A stretch of 64,000 nucleotides of DNA from Deltaproteobacteria bacterium (lineage in GTDB: Bacteria > Myxococcota_A > UBA9160 > UBA4427), in the NCBI GenBank assembly GCA_016713665.1, contig JADJOR010000001.1:62001-126000 (forward strand), read 5' to 3'. The notes beneath the pieces were generated by a model. It saw only the letters and a list, made by a program, of their open reading frames with translations. It was not told the DNA's origin and searched no databases. The translations under genes and the position numbers were made by a program. This document shows positions 8,487-17,618 of the stretch, piece after piece; position 1 is the first letter of the stretch, and each line of letters opens with the position of its first letter.

Positions 8487-9782
8487 TTGTTTCGCTTCCT
8501 CCATGCCGCGGACATCCACCTCGACAGCCCGCTCCAGGGCCTCGAGCGCTATCCGGACGCGCCGGTGGACGCCGTCCGCGGGGCGCCCCGGCGCGCCTTC
8601 GAAGCCCTGATCGATCTCGCGATCGAGGAGCGGGTTGCCTTCGTCCTGCTGGCCGGTGATCTCTACGACGGCGACTGGAAGGACTACAACACGGGACTCT
8701 TCTTCGTCGGGCAGATGCGGCGCCTGGCCGAGGCGGGCATCGCCGTCCATCTCGTCTCCGGCAACCACGACGCCGCGAGCCAGATCACGAAGCGGCTCTC
8801 CCTCCCGCCGAACGTCCACCACTACGCCACGCGCCGACCCGAGACGATCGAGCTGCCCGACTTCGACGTCGCGATCCACGGCCAGAGCTTCGCCGCGCGA
8901 AGGGTCTCGGAGGATCTCGCCGCGGCGTACCCGATGGCCGATCCCGGCCGCGTCGAGATCGGTCTGCTGCATACCTCCCTCGACGGCCGCCCCGGCCACG
9001 CGGACTACGCGCCCTGCACGGCCGAGGGCCTGCGCGCGAAGGGCTACGCCTACTGGGCGCTGGGCCACGTCCACCAGCGGGAGGTCGTTTCGCGCGATCC
9101 CTGGATCGTCTTCCCGGGCAATCTCCAGGGACGCCACGCGCGGGAGACCGGCGGCAAGGGCGCCTCGCTGGTGACCGTCGACCACGGCCGCGTGGTCGAC
9201 GTGGACCACCGCGATCTCGACGTCGTGCGCTGGGCACGGATCGAGCTCGATCTCGAGTCCGTCGGACATCCCGACGACGCGCTCGCGCGGGTGCGCGACG
9301 CACTGGCGGCGGCGCTCGTGGAGGCCGATGGCCGTCTGCTGGCCGCTCGGGTCGTGCTCGGCGGGGCCACGCGGGCCCATGCGGCCCTCGTCCGCGAGCC
9401 GGCGCGCTGGCTCCACGAATGCCGCCTGCTGGCGACGGGCATGGCCGAGCCGGGAATCTGGCTCGAGCGACTCGAGCTCGCGACCCGCCCTCGCGGTGAG
9501 CTCGGCCGTCTGCTCGAGCGCGACGACGCGCTCGGCGGTCTGCTGCGGCGGGTCGAGGCCCTCGAGCGCGCGCCGCTCGATCTCGCGCGGACCCGGGAGG
9601 AGCTCGCCGACCTGAAGCGCAGACTCCCGGCCGCCCTGATCGGGGAGGCTGGTTCGGGCGCGGAGGAGGACGGGCGCGCCGAGCGCTTCGATCCGACGGA
9701 TCCCGCGTGGCTTCGGGCGCGACTGCCGGCGGTGCGGGATCTGCTCTGGTCCCGGCTGCTCGACGGGGAGGCGTCGGAATGA
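8487..9782 (+). CDS. SbcD/YhaO-family metallophosphoesterase (DNA repair nuclease)
   Basis: Predicted Mre11/SbcD-type calcineurin-like nuclease subunit. From the TTG start the protein begins MFRFLHAADIHLDSPLQ, as in YhaO homologues. GGAG at 8474-8477 is a well-placed ribosome site, and the upstream extension in this frame looks non-coding. Metal-binding motifs are D9-x-H11, GDLYDG (D58), GNHD (N93, H94) and GHVH at about 192. The C-terminal half is the capping/partner-binding region, rich in Arg, Leu and Glu. The stop overlaps the ATG of the SMC-like ATPase gene (ATGA), so the two are almost certainly a complex, as in other YhaO-YhaN pairs. SbcD itself is possible, but the partner is shorter than SbcC and lacks a zinc hook. 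Confidence 0.85.
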   Translation: MFRFLHAADIHLDSPLQGLERYPDAPVDAVRGAPRRAFEALIDLAIEERVAFVLLAGDLYDGDWKDYNTGLFFVGQMRRLAEAGIAVHLVSGNHDAASQITKRLSLPPNVHHYATRRPETIELPDFDVAIHGQSFAARRVSEDLAAAYPMADPGRVEIGLLHTSLDGRPGHADYAPCTAEGLRAKGYAYWALGHVHQREVVSRDPWIVFPGNLQGRHARETGGKGASLVTVDHGRVVDVDHRDLDVVRWARIELDLESVGHPDDALARVRDALAAALVEADGRLLAARVVLGGATRAHAALVREPARWLHECRLLATGMAEPGIWLERLELATRPRGELGRLLERDDALGGLLRRVEALERAPLDLARTREELADLKRRLPAALIGEAGSGAEEDGRAERFDPTDPAWLRARLPAVRDLLWSRLLDGEASE

Positions 9783-12700
9783 GGATCGACGAGCTCGGCC
9801 TCGACGCCTTCGGTCCTTTCAGCGATCGGCGGCTTTGCCTGACGGACGGTCCGACGCAGGGCGGTGACGCCGGATTGTGTCTCATCTACGGGCCGAACGA
9901 GGCGGGCAAGAGCTCGGCCCTGCGCGCGATCCGCGGGTTGCTCTATGGCATCGAGCACGACTCGCGCGACAACTTCGTCCATGCCCATGCGGATCTGCGG
10001 GTGGCGGCGCGGCTGCGGTTCCAGGACGGATTCACCGCCCGGCTGGTGCGTCGCAAGGGCCGCAAGCAGACGCTGACGGCGGAGGGCGAGGGCGGCGACG
10101 AAGCGGTGCGGCGCCTGACGGCCCTGACGCAGTCGATCCCGGAGCCGCTCTTCCGGCATCTCTACGGGCTCGACCATCCGGCGCTGGTCGAGGGCTCGGC
10201 GCAGCTGCTCGAGGACGGGGGCGAGCTGTCCCGGGCGCTCTTCGGGGCGGGGCTCGGGATCGTCCACCTGCGCAAGGTGATCGACGATCTCGAGAACGAG
10301 GCGGCGGAGCTCTTCAAGCCCCGGGGCTCGAATCAACGCATCGCCGTCGCCCTCGCCGAGTGGAAGGAGCTCCAGGGCGAGATCCGCGCGACGACTCTCG
10401 ACCCGAGCCGCTTCGAGGAGCAGGCACGCCGGACCCGCGCGCTCGAGGTCCGCTTCGCCGAGATCGACGGCGAGCTCGCGCGCGCGCAGCTCGAGCTGTC
10501 CCGGGCCCGCCGACGGCGGGATGCGGGCCTCGCCCTCGAGCAGGCGGAGCAGGCGCGCGAGCAGGTCCTCGCCCGGATCGAGCGCGAGCGCGCGCGCGAG
10601 GCGGCGCTCGTGCTGGCCCCCGAGCTGCTCGCTGCCCGGGAGCCGATCGAGGATCTCCACCAACGCCTCGAGAGCTATCGCGACGCCCGCGATCAGCTGC
10701 CCCGCCGCGAGGAGCGCCTCGCGGAGCTGGCGGGTGAGGTCGCGGCCCTCGAGGCCGTGCTCGGTCCTGAGCTCGGTGCGGCGCCCGAAGCCACGCTGCG
10801 CCGGATCAGCAGTCGCACCGCCCGCGTGCGCACGCTCGTGGCGGAGTCGGCGCGCTGTGTCGATCGGCTCGAGAAGGCGAAGGAGGCGGAGCGCGAAGCG
10901 CGCCGGGAGCTCGAGCGTCTGCAGCAGCTCGATGCCCACGCGCACGCCGAAGCCGGCGAGGCCGACCGCGATCCCGCGCCGCTCGAGCAGGCGCAGAAGC
11001 GGGCCCAGCGGCTGGGCGCGATCGACGAGGAGATCGAGGAGGCGAGCCGCACCCTCGCGGCGCTCGAGGGAGAGCTCGCGCGTCTTCGTGAGCGACTCGG
11101 CCTCGCGGACCTCTCGGACGACGGGCTCGAGCGTCTCCCGATTCCGGGGCGGGCTGCGATCGAGGGCCACGCGCGGCGCCGGGCGGAGAACGCGGACGAG
11201 CGCGCTCGCCGCCGCCAGGAGCGCCTCGCGCGGGCGGAGGAGCGGCGCGCCGTCGGCGAGGAGCTCGGGCGGCTGCGCGGGGAGGGGGCGCTGCCGAGCG
11301 AGGGTGAGCTCGAGGCGGAGCGTGCCCGCCGCGATGAGCTCTGGCGCGGCCTGCGTTCGCGGCTCGAGGGCGCGCCGCAGCGAGGCGACGCCGCGTTCGA
11401 TCCCGCGACCCGGACGGCCGCCTTCGAGGGCGCGCTGTTCGGGGCCGACCGCCTCGCGGATCGGCTGCGCAGTGAGGCGAGTCGGGTGGCGCGGGGGGCC
11501 GAGCTCGTCGCTCGGGCGGCGCGCCTCGACGAGGCGCTCGACGCGATGGACCGGGAGCTCGCCCGCGTCGAGGTCGGGGGCGTCGAGCTCGAAGCGGCCT
11601 GGCGTGCCGACTGGCCCGCTTCGCTCGGAGAGCCCGGGGCGCCGGAGGGTCGGCTCGCGTGGCGGGGCGAGCTCGATCGTCTGCTCGAGCTGATCGCTCG
11701 CCGCCGCGAGCTCGTCGAGCGGAGGGCGCGGCAGATCGACCAGCGACGGGCCGCTCGTGACGGGCTCAGGGAGGCGCTCGGGGGCGCGGCTTCCGCGGCG
11801 CTCTCCCCGTCCTCGTCCGGATCCTCGTCCGGATCCTCGTCCGGAACGTGCGGGGAAGACGAGGCGCTCTGGCCGTGGCTCGAGCGGGCCGAGCGCGAGC
11901 ACGCCCGGGCCCTCGAGCGGCGGCAGCGTCAGCGCGAAGCGGGTCAGGCCTGCGCCCGGGCCGAGCAGCTGCTCGAGCGGGCGGTGCAGGCCCGTCTGCT
12001 GGCGCAGGACCAGCTCGCCCGCGCCGAGGCGGATTGGCAGGCCGAGCGGGTCGCGCTCGCGCTGCCCGAGGCGACGCGGCCCGACGAGGCGGACGCGCGA
12101 CTCGATGCGATCGGCGGCCTGCTCGAGCGCCGGCGTGAGGCGGAGGCGCTGCGCCGACGGGTCGAGCTGATGGGACAGCTGGTCGCGCGCTTCGAGGCCC
12201 AGTGCGAAGGGCTCGTCGCGCGCCATCGGCCCGGGGTGGCCGAGCTCGCCCTGGACGTGGCGGCGCTCCGGCTCAAGCGGGAGCTCGACCAGGCCCGGGA
12301 GCAGGCGACGCTCGCCGAGGCGATCGCGACGGCGCTCGCCGACGCGCGACACGAGCTCACCCTGGTCGAGCGGCGCGTCGAGCAATGTCGTGCGGAGCGA
12401 CGCGCGCTCACCGGCGAGGGCGAGGCCCCGTCGGCGGACGATCTCGATCGCCTGAACGCCGGGATCGCCCAGCTCGAGGCCCGCCTGCACGACCATCAGG
12501 AGGAGCGCGTCCGCTGCGCCGAAGCGCTCAGCCTCGAACGCGCGGCCCTGGCGGCCATGGACGGCAACGCGCGGATCGCGGAGCTCGCAGAGCGCGCGGA
12601 GAGCCGACTCGCCTCGGTTCGGGTCGACGTCGTGCGTTATGCGGAGCTGCGCCTCGCGCGCCAGCTCCTCGAGCACGAGATCGAGGCCTATCGCCGGGAG

Positions 12701-13108
12701 AATCAGGGGCCGCTGCTCGCCGAGGCGGGCCGGCTCTTCGCCGAGCTGACGCGGGGCGCCTATCCGACGATCCTCTCCGATGCGGGCGAGAGCGGGGGGG
12801 CGCGCCTGGTCGCGGTGAACCGCGCCGGGCGCGAACGCTTCGTCGAAGCGCTCAGCTCGGGGACCCGGGACCAGCTCTTCCTCGCCCTGCGTCTGGCGGC
12901 CTTGTCGACCTCCATCGAGCGGGCGGAGCCGATGCCGCTCATCGCCGACGACATCCTGATCGAGTTCGACGACGAGCGGACCCGGGCGACCCTCGAGGTC
13001 CTCTCGCGGGTGGGCGAGCGGACCCAGATCCTGCTCTTCACCCACCACCGCCACGTCGTCGACCAGGCGGGCTCCCTCGACCGTCGCGTGCGGATCGTCG
13101 AGCTGTGA
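9779..13108 (+). CDS. YhaN-like AAA/SMC-type ATPase partner of the YhaO nuclease
   Basis: 1109-residue Rad50/SbcC-like ATPase. Walker A GPNEAGKSS is at 38-46, followed by long Glu/Arg/Ala/Leu-rich coiled coils to about residue 960. The ABC signature LSSGTRDQLFLALR is at about 1025-1038, with Walker B (LIADDIL) at about 1054-1060 and a D-loop/His region after it. No CxxC zinc hook is visible in the middle, which separates YhaN from SbcC/Rad50. A 12-bp triplicate at 11810-11845 encodes SSSGSSSGSSSG, a flexible loop. The start overlaps the nuclease stop and the stop overlaps the GTG of the permease gene, so three genes are translationally linked. Likely role is processing DNA ends or hairpins with the nuclease. 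Confidence 0.85.
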   Translation: MRIDELGLDAFGPFSDRRLCLTDGPTQGGDAGLCLIYGPNEAGKSSALRAIRGLLYGIEHDSRDNFVHAHADLRVAARLRFQDGFTARLVRRKGRKQTLTAEGEGGDEAVRRLTALTQSIPEPLFRHLYGLDHPALVEGSAQLLEDGGELSRALFGAGLGIVHLRKVIDDLENEAAELFKPRGSNQRIAVALAEWKELQGEIRATTLDPSRFEEQARRTRALEVRFAEIDGELARAQLELSRARRRRDAGLALEQAEQAREQVLARIERERAREAALVLAPELLAAREPIEDLHQRLESYRDARDQLPRREERLAELAGEVAALEAVLGPELGAAPEATLRRISSRTARVRTLVAESARCVDRLEKAKEAEREARRELERLQQLDAHAHAEAGEADRDPAPLEQAQKRAQRLGAIDEEIEEASRTLAALEGELARLRERLGLADLSDDGLERLPIPGRAAIEGHARRRAENADERARRRQERLARAEERRAVGEELGRLRGEGALPSEGELEAERARRDELWRGLRSRLEGAPQRGDAAFDPATRTAAFEGALFGADRLADRLRSEASRVARGAELVARAARLDEALDAMDRELARVEVGGVELEAAWRADWPASLGEPGAPEGRLAWRGELDRLLELIARRRELVERRARQIDQRRAARDGLREALGGAASAALSPSSSGSSSGSSSGTCGEDEALWPWLERAEREHARALERRQRQREAGQACARAEQLLERAVQARLLAQDQLARAEADWQAERVALALPEATRPDEADARLDAIGGLLERRREAEALRRRVELMGQLVARFEAQCEGLVARHRPGVAELALDVAALRLKRELDQAREQATLAEAIATALADARHELTLVERRVEQCRAERRALTGEGEAPSADDLDRLNAGIAQLEARLHDHQEERVRCAEALSLERAALAAMDGNARIAELAERAESRLASVRVDVVRYAELRLARQLLEHEIEAYRRENQGPLLAEAGRLFAELTRGAYPTILSDAGESGGARLVAVNRAGRERFVEALSSGTRDQLFLALRLAALSTSIERAEPMPLIADDILIEFDDERTRATLEVLSRVGERTQILLFTHHRHVVDQAGSLDRRVRIVEL
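11810..11845 (+). repeat. Three perfect 12-bp tandem repeats inside the yhaN-like gene
   Basis: TCCTCGTCCGGA is present three times in a row, in frame, encoding (Ser-Ser-Ser-Gly)3 between coiled-coil segments. Copy-number change would preserve the frame. Confidence 0.9.
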
Positions 13109-14570
13109 GCGGTGGCGCTGCGGGATCCGCGGGCGGGGCCGGCAGCGGGGCGGGGAGCGCAGGCGATCCCGACGAGGGCGCTCATCCGCGCGATCGCCTG
13201 CCGCGATCCCTTTCGCTCGTCGACGCGACGCTCCTGATCGTCGCCTCCGTCGTCGGGAGCGGCATCTTCTTCACGCCCGCCCACGTCGCGGCGCTCCTGC
13301 CGAGCGCCGGGCTCTACCTCGCGGTCTGGGTCGCCGGGGCGCTGATCTCGCTGGTCGGGGCGTTCATCAACGCCGAGCTCGGCGCGATGTATCCGCGGGC
13401 GGGCGGCAACTATGTCTACCTGCGAGAGGGCATCCATCCCGCAGCGGGCTTCCTCGCGGGCTGGCTCAGCTTCTTCGCGATCTACGCGGGGACGATCGCC
13501 GCGCTGGCGGTGGTCGCGGTCGAGCTCGTCGCTCCTGCGCTCGGCCTCGAGCGTCGCGGCATCCTGATCGGCGCCGCCGGGCTCGTCGCCGCGGTGTCGA
13601 TCCTGAACCGGGTGAGCACCCGCCTGGGGGCGGCCTTCAACAACCTGACCTCGCTCGTGAAGGTCGGGGCGATCGCGGCCTTCGTGCTGCTCGGTCCGGT
13701 GCTGGGCGCGGGAAGCTTCGAGCCCTGGCGCGGGGCCGCACCGGCGGGCGGTGGGGGCTCCTGGCTGGCTGAGGTCCCCTGGCTGGCTGAGGGCTCCTGG
13801 GTGGCGAGGGCTCCTGGCTCGCGTTCGGGCAGGCGCTCTCGCCCGTGCTCTTCAGCTATCTCGGCTGGAATGCCAGCGTCTTCGTCGCGAGCGAGATCCG
13901 CGATCCGCGGCGCAACGTCCCGCGTTCGCTCTTCCTCGGGCTCGGGCTCTGTACGGCGCTCTATCTCGCGATCAACGCCGTCTATCTCTACGCGCTCTCG
14001 CCCGCCGAGATCGCCGCTGCGCCCGATACGGGCGAGGCCGCCGCCCGGGCGCTCTTCGGCCCGGCCGGCGGCCGGCTCGTCGCCGGCTTCGTCCTGGTCT
14101 CGGTCCTCGGCACGCTGAACGCGCAGGTCCTGATCGGCCCGCGCATCGTCTACGCGATGGCCCTCGACGAGCACTTCTTCGCCCGGGCCTCCCGGGTCCA
14201 CGCGACCTACCTGACGCCGTCGGTGGCGATCGCCGTCCAGGCCCTCGTCGCGATCGGCCTGATCTTCTTCCTCGAGACCTTCCCGAAGGCCCTCGACTTC
14301 ACCGTCTTCGCGATCCTGCTCGCGACCCTCGCCGACACGGCCGCGCTCTTCCGCCTGCGCCGAAGGCGGCCGGACCAGCCGCGCCCCTACCGGGCCTTCG
14401 GTCATCCGCTGCTCTCGTCGCTGTACATGGCGATCACCCTCGCCATCGGCGTCGCGATCGCGCGTGCGAGCCCCCGCGAATGCGCAGTTGCGCTGATCCT
14501 GCTGCTTGCCGGACTCGTCCTGTATTGGCCCGTCCGGACTCGGAAAACGGACCGGAGAGCCGCGCCCTGA
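13105..14570 (+). pseudogene. APC-family amino acid permease with a one-base deletion in a tandem repeat
   Basis: An amino acid/polyamine/organocation transporter split over two frames. The GTG start at 13105 overlaps the ATPase stop. The first frame carries an Ala/Gly-rich tail, then VGSGIFFTP (substrate-binding motif of TM1) and four or five membrane segments to about 13750. The canonical sequence resumes one base out of phase from 13806: EGSWLAFGQALSP, then SYLGWNASVFV and six to seven further helices, ending at 14570. Between them lie four 18-bp units (13753-13823), the third only 17 bases long; restoring one base gives a continuous 488-residue protein. It may be a true inactivation, an on/off contingency locus, or an assembly error. 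Substrate is unknown. Confidence 0.8.
13753..13823 (+). repeat. 18-bp degenerate tandem repeat causing the permease frameshift
   Basis: Units at 13753-13770, 13771-13788, 13789-13805 and 13806-13823 follow the pattern GAGGGCTCCTGGCTGGCT, coding for E-G-S-W-L-A-like hexapeptides. The third unit lacks one base, shifting the frame from that of the N-terminal half to that of the C-terminal half. Confidence 0.85.
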
Positions 14571-14992
14571 GCGCGTCCTTCGCGCTACCTCCGGCGGCGA
14601 ATCTCCAGTACGATCCGGCCCACTCGAAAGGTTCCCAGGGATGCAACGACGCGACGGCCGGATGGCTCGCTAGCCCGCCGGGGCTCGGCCCCCGTCCCCT
14701 CGAGCCCGTGCCCGGATCCGGGCGGACCGTTCTCGACTTCGCGTCGGGGCGGCGCTGCCGGACTGGCACGGGTCGGCGAGGTCGGACGAGGCGACGAGAA
14801 ACGGTGGGCACACGATCGAACGCACGGCTCGCAGTGCGCCTCGAAGGGGCGTGACTTCGACCCGATCCGGGGGGCTCCGGTCCGACGGGACCCGGTCCGA
14901 GAGGACCCGAACCCGGCTCTCCATCCAACCGAATCGCTTCGCCCGCCGAATCCAGCCCGACGGGCGGGCCTCGACCACAGGAACGACTCGCC
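14571..14992. other. Intergenic region before the alaC-hom-thrC operon
   Basis: 422 bases with no convincing gene. It contains interleaved GGTCC/GGACC inverted repeats around 14876-14925 that could fold into small hairpins, and a 10-codon ORF at 14641 without a good ribosome site. No leader peptide enriched in Thr/Ile/Met codons, no recognisable riboswitch core and no T-rich terminator were found. The promoter of the downstream operon must lie here but was not identified. Confidence 0.5.
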
Positions 14993-16219
14993 ATGACCCA
15001 GGGACCGAACGAGACTCCGAAAGAATTCCGCCACGATTTCCACAAGCTGAACCGGCTCCCCCCCTACATCCTGTCCGTCGTGACGGACATGGCGCGGGCG
15101 GGACGCCGCGCGGGCGAGGACATCATCGATCTCGGCATGGGCAATCCCGACATGGGAACGCCCCAGCACATCGTCGACAAGATCTGCGAGGCGGCCCAGG
15201 ACCCGCGCAATCATCGCTATTCGTCGTCGCAGGGGCTCCCGAACCTGCGCGCCGGCATCTGCGAGTGGTACGCGCGCCGGCATCAGATCACCCTCGATCC
15301 GAACACGGAAGCCGTGGCGGTGATCGGGGCGAAGGAAGGCCTCTCGCATTTCGTGCTGATGACGGTCGGCCCGGGCGACGTCGTGCTCGTGCCCGATCCG
15401 GCCTATCCGATCCATCAATACGCCGTGATCATCGCGGGGGCGGACCTGCGCAAGGTCGCGCTGACGGCGGACTCGGATTTCTTCGCGAACCTCGAGCACG
15501 CGGTGTCGCGGACGTGGCCGCGGCCGAAGATGTTGATCATCTCGTTCCCGGCGAATCCGACGACCCACGTCGTCGATCTCGCCTTCATGGCGCGGATCGT
15601 CGAGTTCGCGAAGGCGAACGACATCATGATCGTCCACGACTTCGCCTACGCCGAGATCGCCTTCGACGGCTACAAGCCGCCGTCGATCCTCGAGGTCCCC
15701 GGCGCGAAGGACGTCGCGATCGAGTTCACGTCGTTCTCGAAGAGCCACAACATGGCGGGCTGGCGCGTCGGCTTCGCCTGCGGCAACCCGCAGATGATCC
15801 ACGCGCTGAAGCGCATCAAGTCCTATCTCGACTACGGCATGCCCCAGCCGATCCAGATCGGCGCGATCGCCGCGCTGCGCGGTCCCCAGGACTGCGTGAC
15901 CGAGACGGTCTCCGTCTACAAGGAGCGCCGCGACGCGCTGATCGACGGCCTCGGCCAGGACGGCGAAGGCTGCTGGAAGATCGAGAAGCCCCTCGCCACG
16001 ATGTTCGTCTGGGCACCGATCCCCGAGGCGTTCCGCGCGATGGGCTCGCTCGAGTTCTCGAAGCGCCTGCTCAAGGAGGCGGGTGTCGCGGTCTCCCCGG
16101 GCGTCGGCTTCGGCGAGGCGGGCGAAGGCTTCGTGCGCTTCGCCCTGGTCGAGAACAAACACCGCATCCGCCAGGCGGTGCGCGGGATCCGGCGCTTCCT
16201 GCGCGAAGCGAAGATCTGA
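14993..16219 (+). CDS. alaC: Alanine transaminase AlaC-type aminotransferase
   Basis: Fold-type I PLP enzyme of 408 residues, closely resembling E. coli AlaC (YfdZ). Shared features are RLPPYILSVV near the N-terminus, IIDLGMGNPDMGTP, IGAKEGLSHF, FPANPTTHVVD, and SFSKSHNMAGWRVGF with the Schiff-base lysine at K250. It would interconvert pyruvate/glutamate and alanine/2-oxoglutarate. LL-diaminopimelate aminotransferase is a neighbouring family but fits less well. It is followed after ten bases by hom and then thrC, so it heads an aspartate-family amino-acid operon. In several proteobacteria alaC-like genes sit beside hom. Confidence 0.9.
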   Translation: MTQGPNETPKEFRHDFHKLNRLPPYILSVVTDMARAGRRAGEDIIDLGMGNPDMGTPQHIVDKICEAAQDPRNHRYSSSQGLPNLRAGICEWYARRHQITLDPNTEAVAVIGAKEGLSHFVLMTVGPGDVVLVPDPAYPIHQYAVIIAGADLRKVALTADSDFFANLEHAVSRTWPRPKMLIISFPANPTTHVVDLAFMARIVEFAKANDIMIVHDFAYAEIAFDGYKPPSILEVPGAKDVAIEFTSFSKSHNMAGWRVGFACGNPQMIHALKRIKSYLDYGMPQPIQIGAIAALRGPQDCVTETVSVYKERRDALIDGLGQDGEGCWKIEKPLATMFVWAPIPEAFRAMGSLEFSKRLLKEAGVAVSPGVGFGEAGEGFVRFALVENKHRIRQAVRGIRRFLREAKI

Positions 16220-16229
16220 GGGGAGCGAG

Positions 16230-17618
16230 ATGAGCGGGCAGGTGAGCGATAAACCCGGCGCAGCGGCGGGGAAGCAGGTGGGCGTCGGGCTGATCGGGTT
16301 CGGGACGATCGGGCGTGGCGTCGTCAAGGTGCTGCGCGAGAACGCGGCGGTCATCGAGAAGCGGCTCGGGTTTCCGCTGCGGATGGTGCGGATCGCCGAC
16401 CTCGACACGAAGACCGACCGTGGGATCCCGCTCGACGGGATCCAGTTCGACGCCGACGCGAAGGGGCTGATCGCGGATCCGCGCGTCGACATCGTGATCG
16501 AGCTGATCGGGGGCTACGACGTCCCGAGAAGGCTCATCCTCGAGTCGATCGCCGCGGGCAAGCACGTGACGACCGCCAACAAGGCGCTGCTCGCCCTGCA
16601 CGGCAAGGAGATCTTCGCCGCCGCCGCGAAGGCCGGTCTCGACGTCGGCTTCGAGGCCTCGGTCTGCGGCGGCATCCCGCTCCTGCGCGCCCTGCGCGAA
16701 GGGCTCGCGGCCAATCAGATCGAGAGCGTGTTCGGGATCCTGAACGGGACGACGAATTTCGTGCTGACCCAGATGGAGGCGACGGGCGAGCCCTTCGAGT
16801 CGGTGCTGAAGCGGGCCCAGGATCTGGGCTATGCGGAGGCCGATCCGACCTTCGACGTGGAGGGGATCGACGCGGCCCACAAGCTCGCGCTGCTCGCGAC
16901 GATGGCCTTCGGCGCCGAGCTGACCTTCAAGGAGATCCCGACCCAGGGCATCCGCGGGCTGCTCCCGATCGACTTCGAGCAGGCCGCCGAGTTCGGCTAC
17001 CGCATCAAGCTGCTCGGCGTCGCCAGGAGCCACAAATTGGGCGGGCAGTCCGGCGGACAGGCGGACGGCCGCGAGCAGCTCGAGGTCCACGTCCGGCCGA
17101 CCATGATTCCCGCCTCGAGCCTGCTCGCGAAGGTCGACGGCGCGATGAACGCGGTCGTCGTCCGCGGCAACGCGGTCGGGCCGACGCTCTACTACGGAGC
17201 GGGCGCCGGTGAGATGCCGACGGCCAGCGCCGTCGTCTCGGATCTGATGGAGATCGCGCGCGAGATCGCCCGGGGCGGGCGCGGGCCGGTCTCGCCGATG
17301 TCCTTTCTCGCGGAGCACATCGCGCCGATGCCGTTCGTCGCGGAAGAGGAGCTCGTCGGGCGGGCCTATCTGCGCATGCTCGCGAAGGATCAGCCGGGCG
17401 TGCTCGGACGCATCACGACGGCGCTCGGCGCCGAAGGGGTCGGGATCGCGTCCGTCGTGCAGCGGGGGCAGGCCGGCGCGGAGGGAGGCGCGGTGCCCGT
17501 CATCGTGCTGACGCATCCAACGCGTCGGGCAGGGCTCGCTCGCGCGATCGCGCGCCTCGCGAAGCTCGGCGACCTCGTGGGTGATGTTCGCGTTCTCGAG
17601 ATCGAGGAGGGCGTCTAG
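16230..17618 (+). CDS. hom: Homoserine dehydrogenase
   Basis: Reduces aspartate semialdehyde to homoserine, the branch point to threonine and methionine. The 462-residue protein has the Rossmann motif GFGTIGRG (about 23-30), TANKALLALHG with the catalytic-site lysine region, EASVCGGIPLL and GILNGTTNFVL. A C-terminal ACT domain (about 390-462, beginning YLRMLAKDQPGVLG) usually confers threonine feedback. The start ATG has GAGGGGAG just upstream. A short Gly/Gln-rich insertion (GGQSGGQADG, about residue 271) is unusual but in frame. thrC follows immediately. Confidence 0.95.
   Translation: MSGQVSDKPGAAAGKQVGVGLIGFGTIGRGVVKVLRENAAVIEKRLGFPLRMVRIADLDTKTDRGIPLDGIQFDADAKGLIADPRVDIVIELIGGYDVPRRLILESIAAGKHVTTANKALLALHGKEIFAAAAKAGLDVGFEASVCGGIPLLRALREGLAANQIESVFGILNGTTNFVLTQMEATGEPFESVLKRAQDLGYAEADPTFDVEGIDAAHKLALLATMAFGAELTFKEIPTQGIRGLLPIDFEQAAEFGYRIKLLGVARSHKLGGQSGGQADGREQLEVHVRPTMIPASSLLAKVDGAMNAVVVRGNAVGPTLYYGAGAGEMPTASAVVSDLMEIAREIARGGRGPVSPMSFLAEHIAPMPFVAEEELVGRAYLRMLAKDQPGVLGRITTALGAEGVGIASVVQRGQAGAEGGAVPVIVLTHPTRRAGLARAIARLAKLGDLVGDVRVLEIEEGV

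Noticed and set aside
5528..8659. Long plus-strand frame spanning the end of leuA and the secreted protein gene
   Set aside because: Runs through leuA and the antisense of a signal-peptide protein with low-complexity residues only; no motif or ribosome site.
9050..13054. Very long open frame on the minus strand opposite the yhaO/yhaN-like genes
   Set aside because: It is the antisense image of highly biased GC-rich codons; composition is not protein-like and the plus strand has clear motifs.
14641..14673. Ten-codon ORF as a leader peptide of the alaC-hom-thrC operon
   Set aside because: No enrichment of Thr, Ile, Met or Ala codons and no terminator/antiterminator pair after it.
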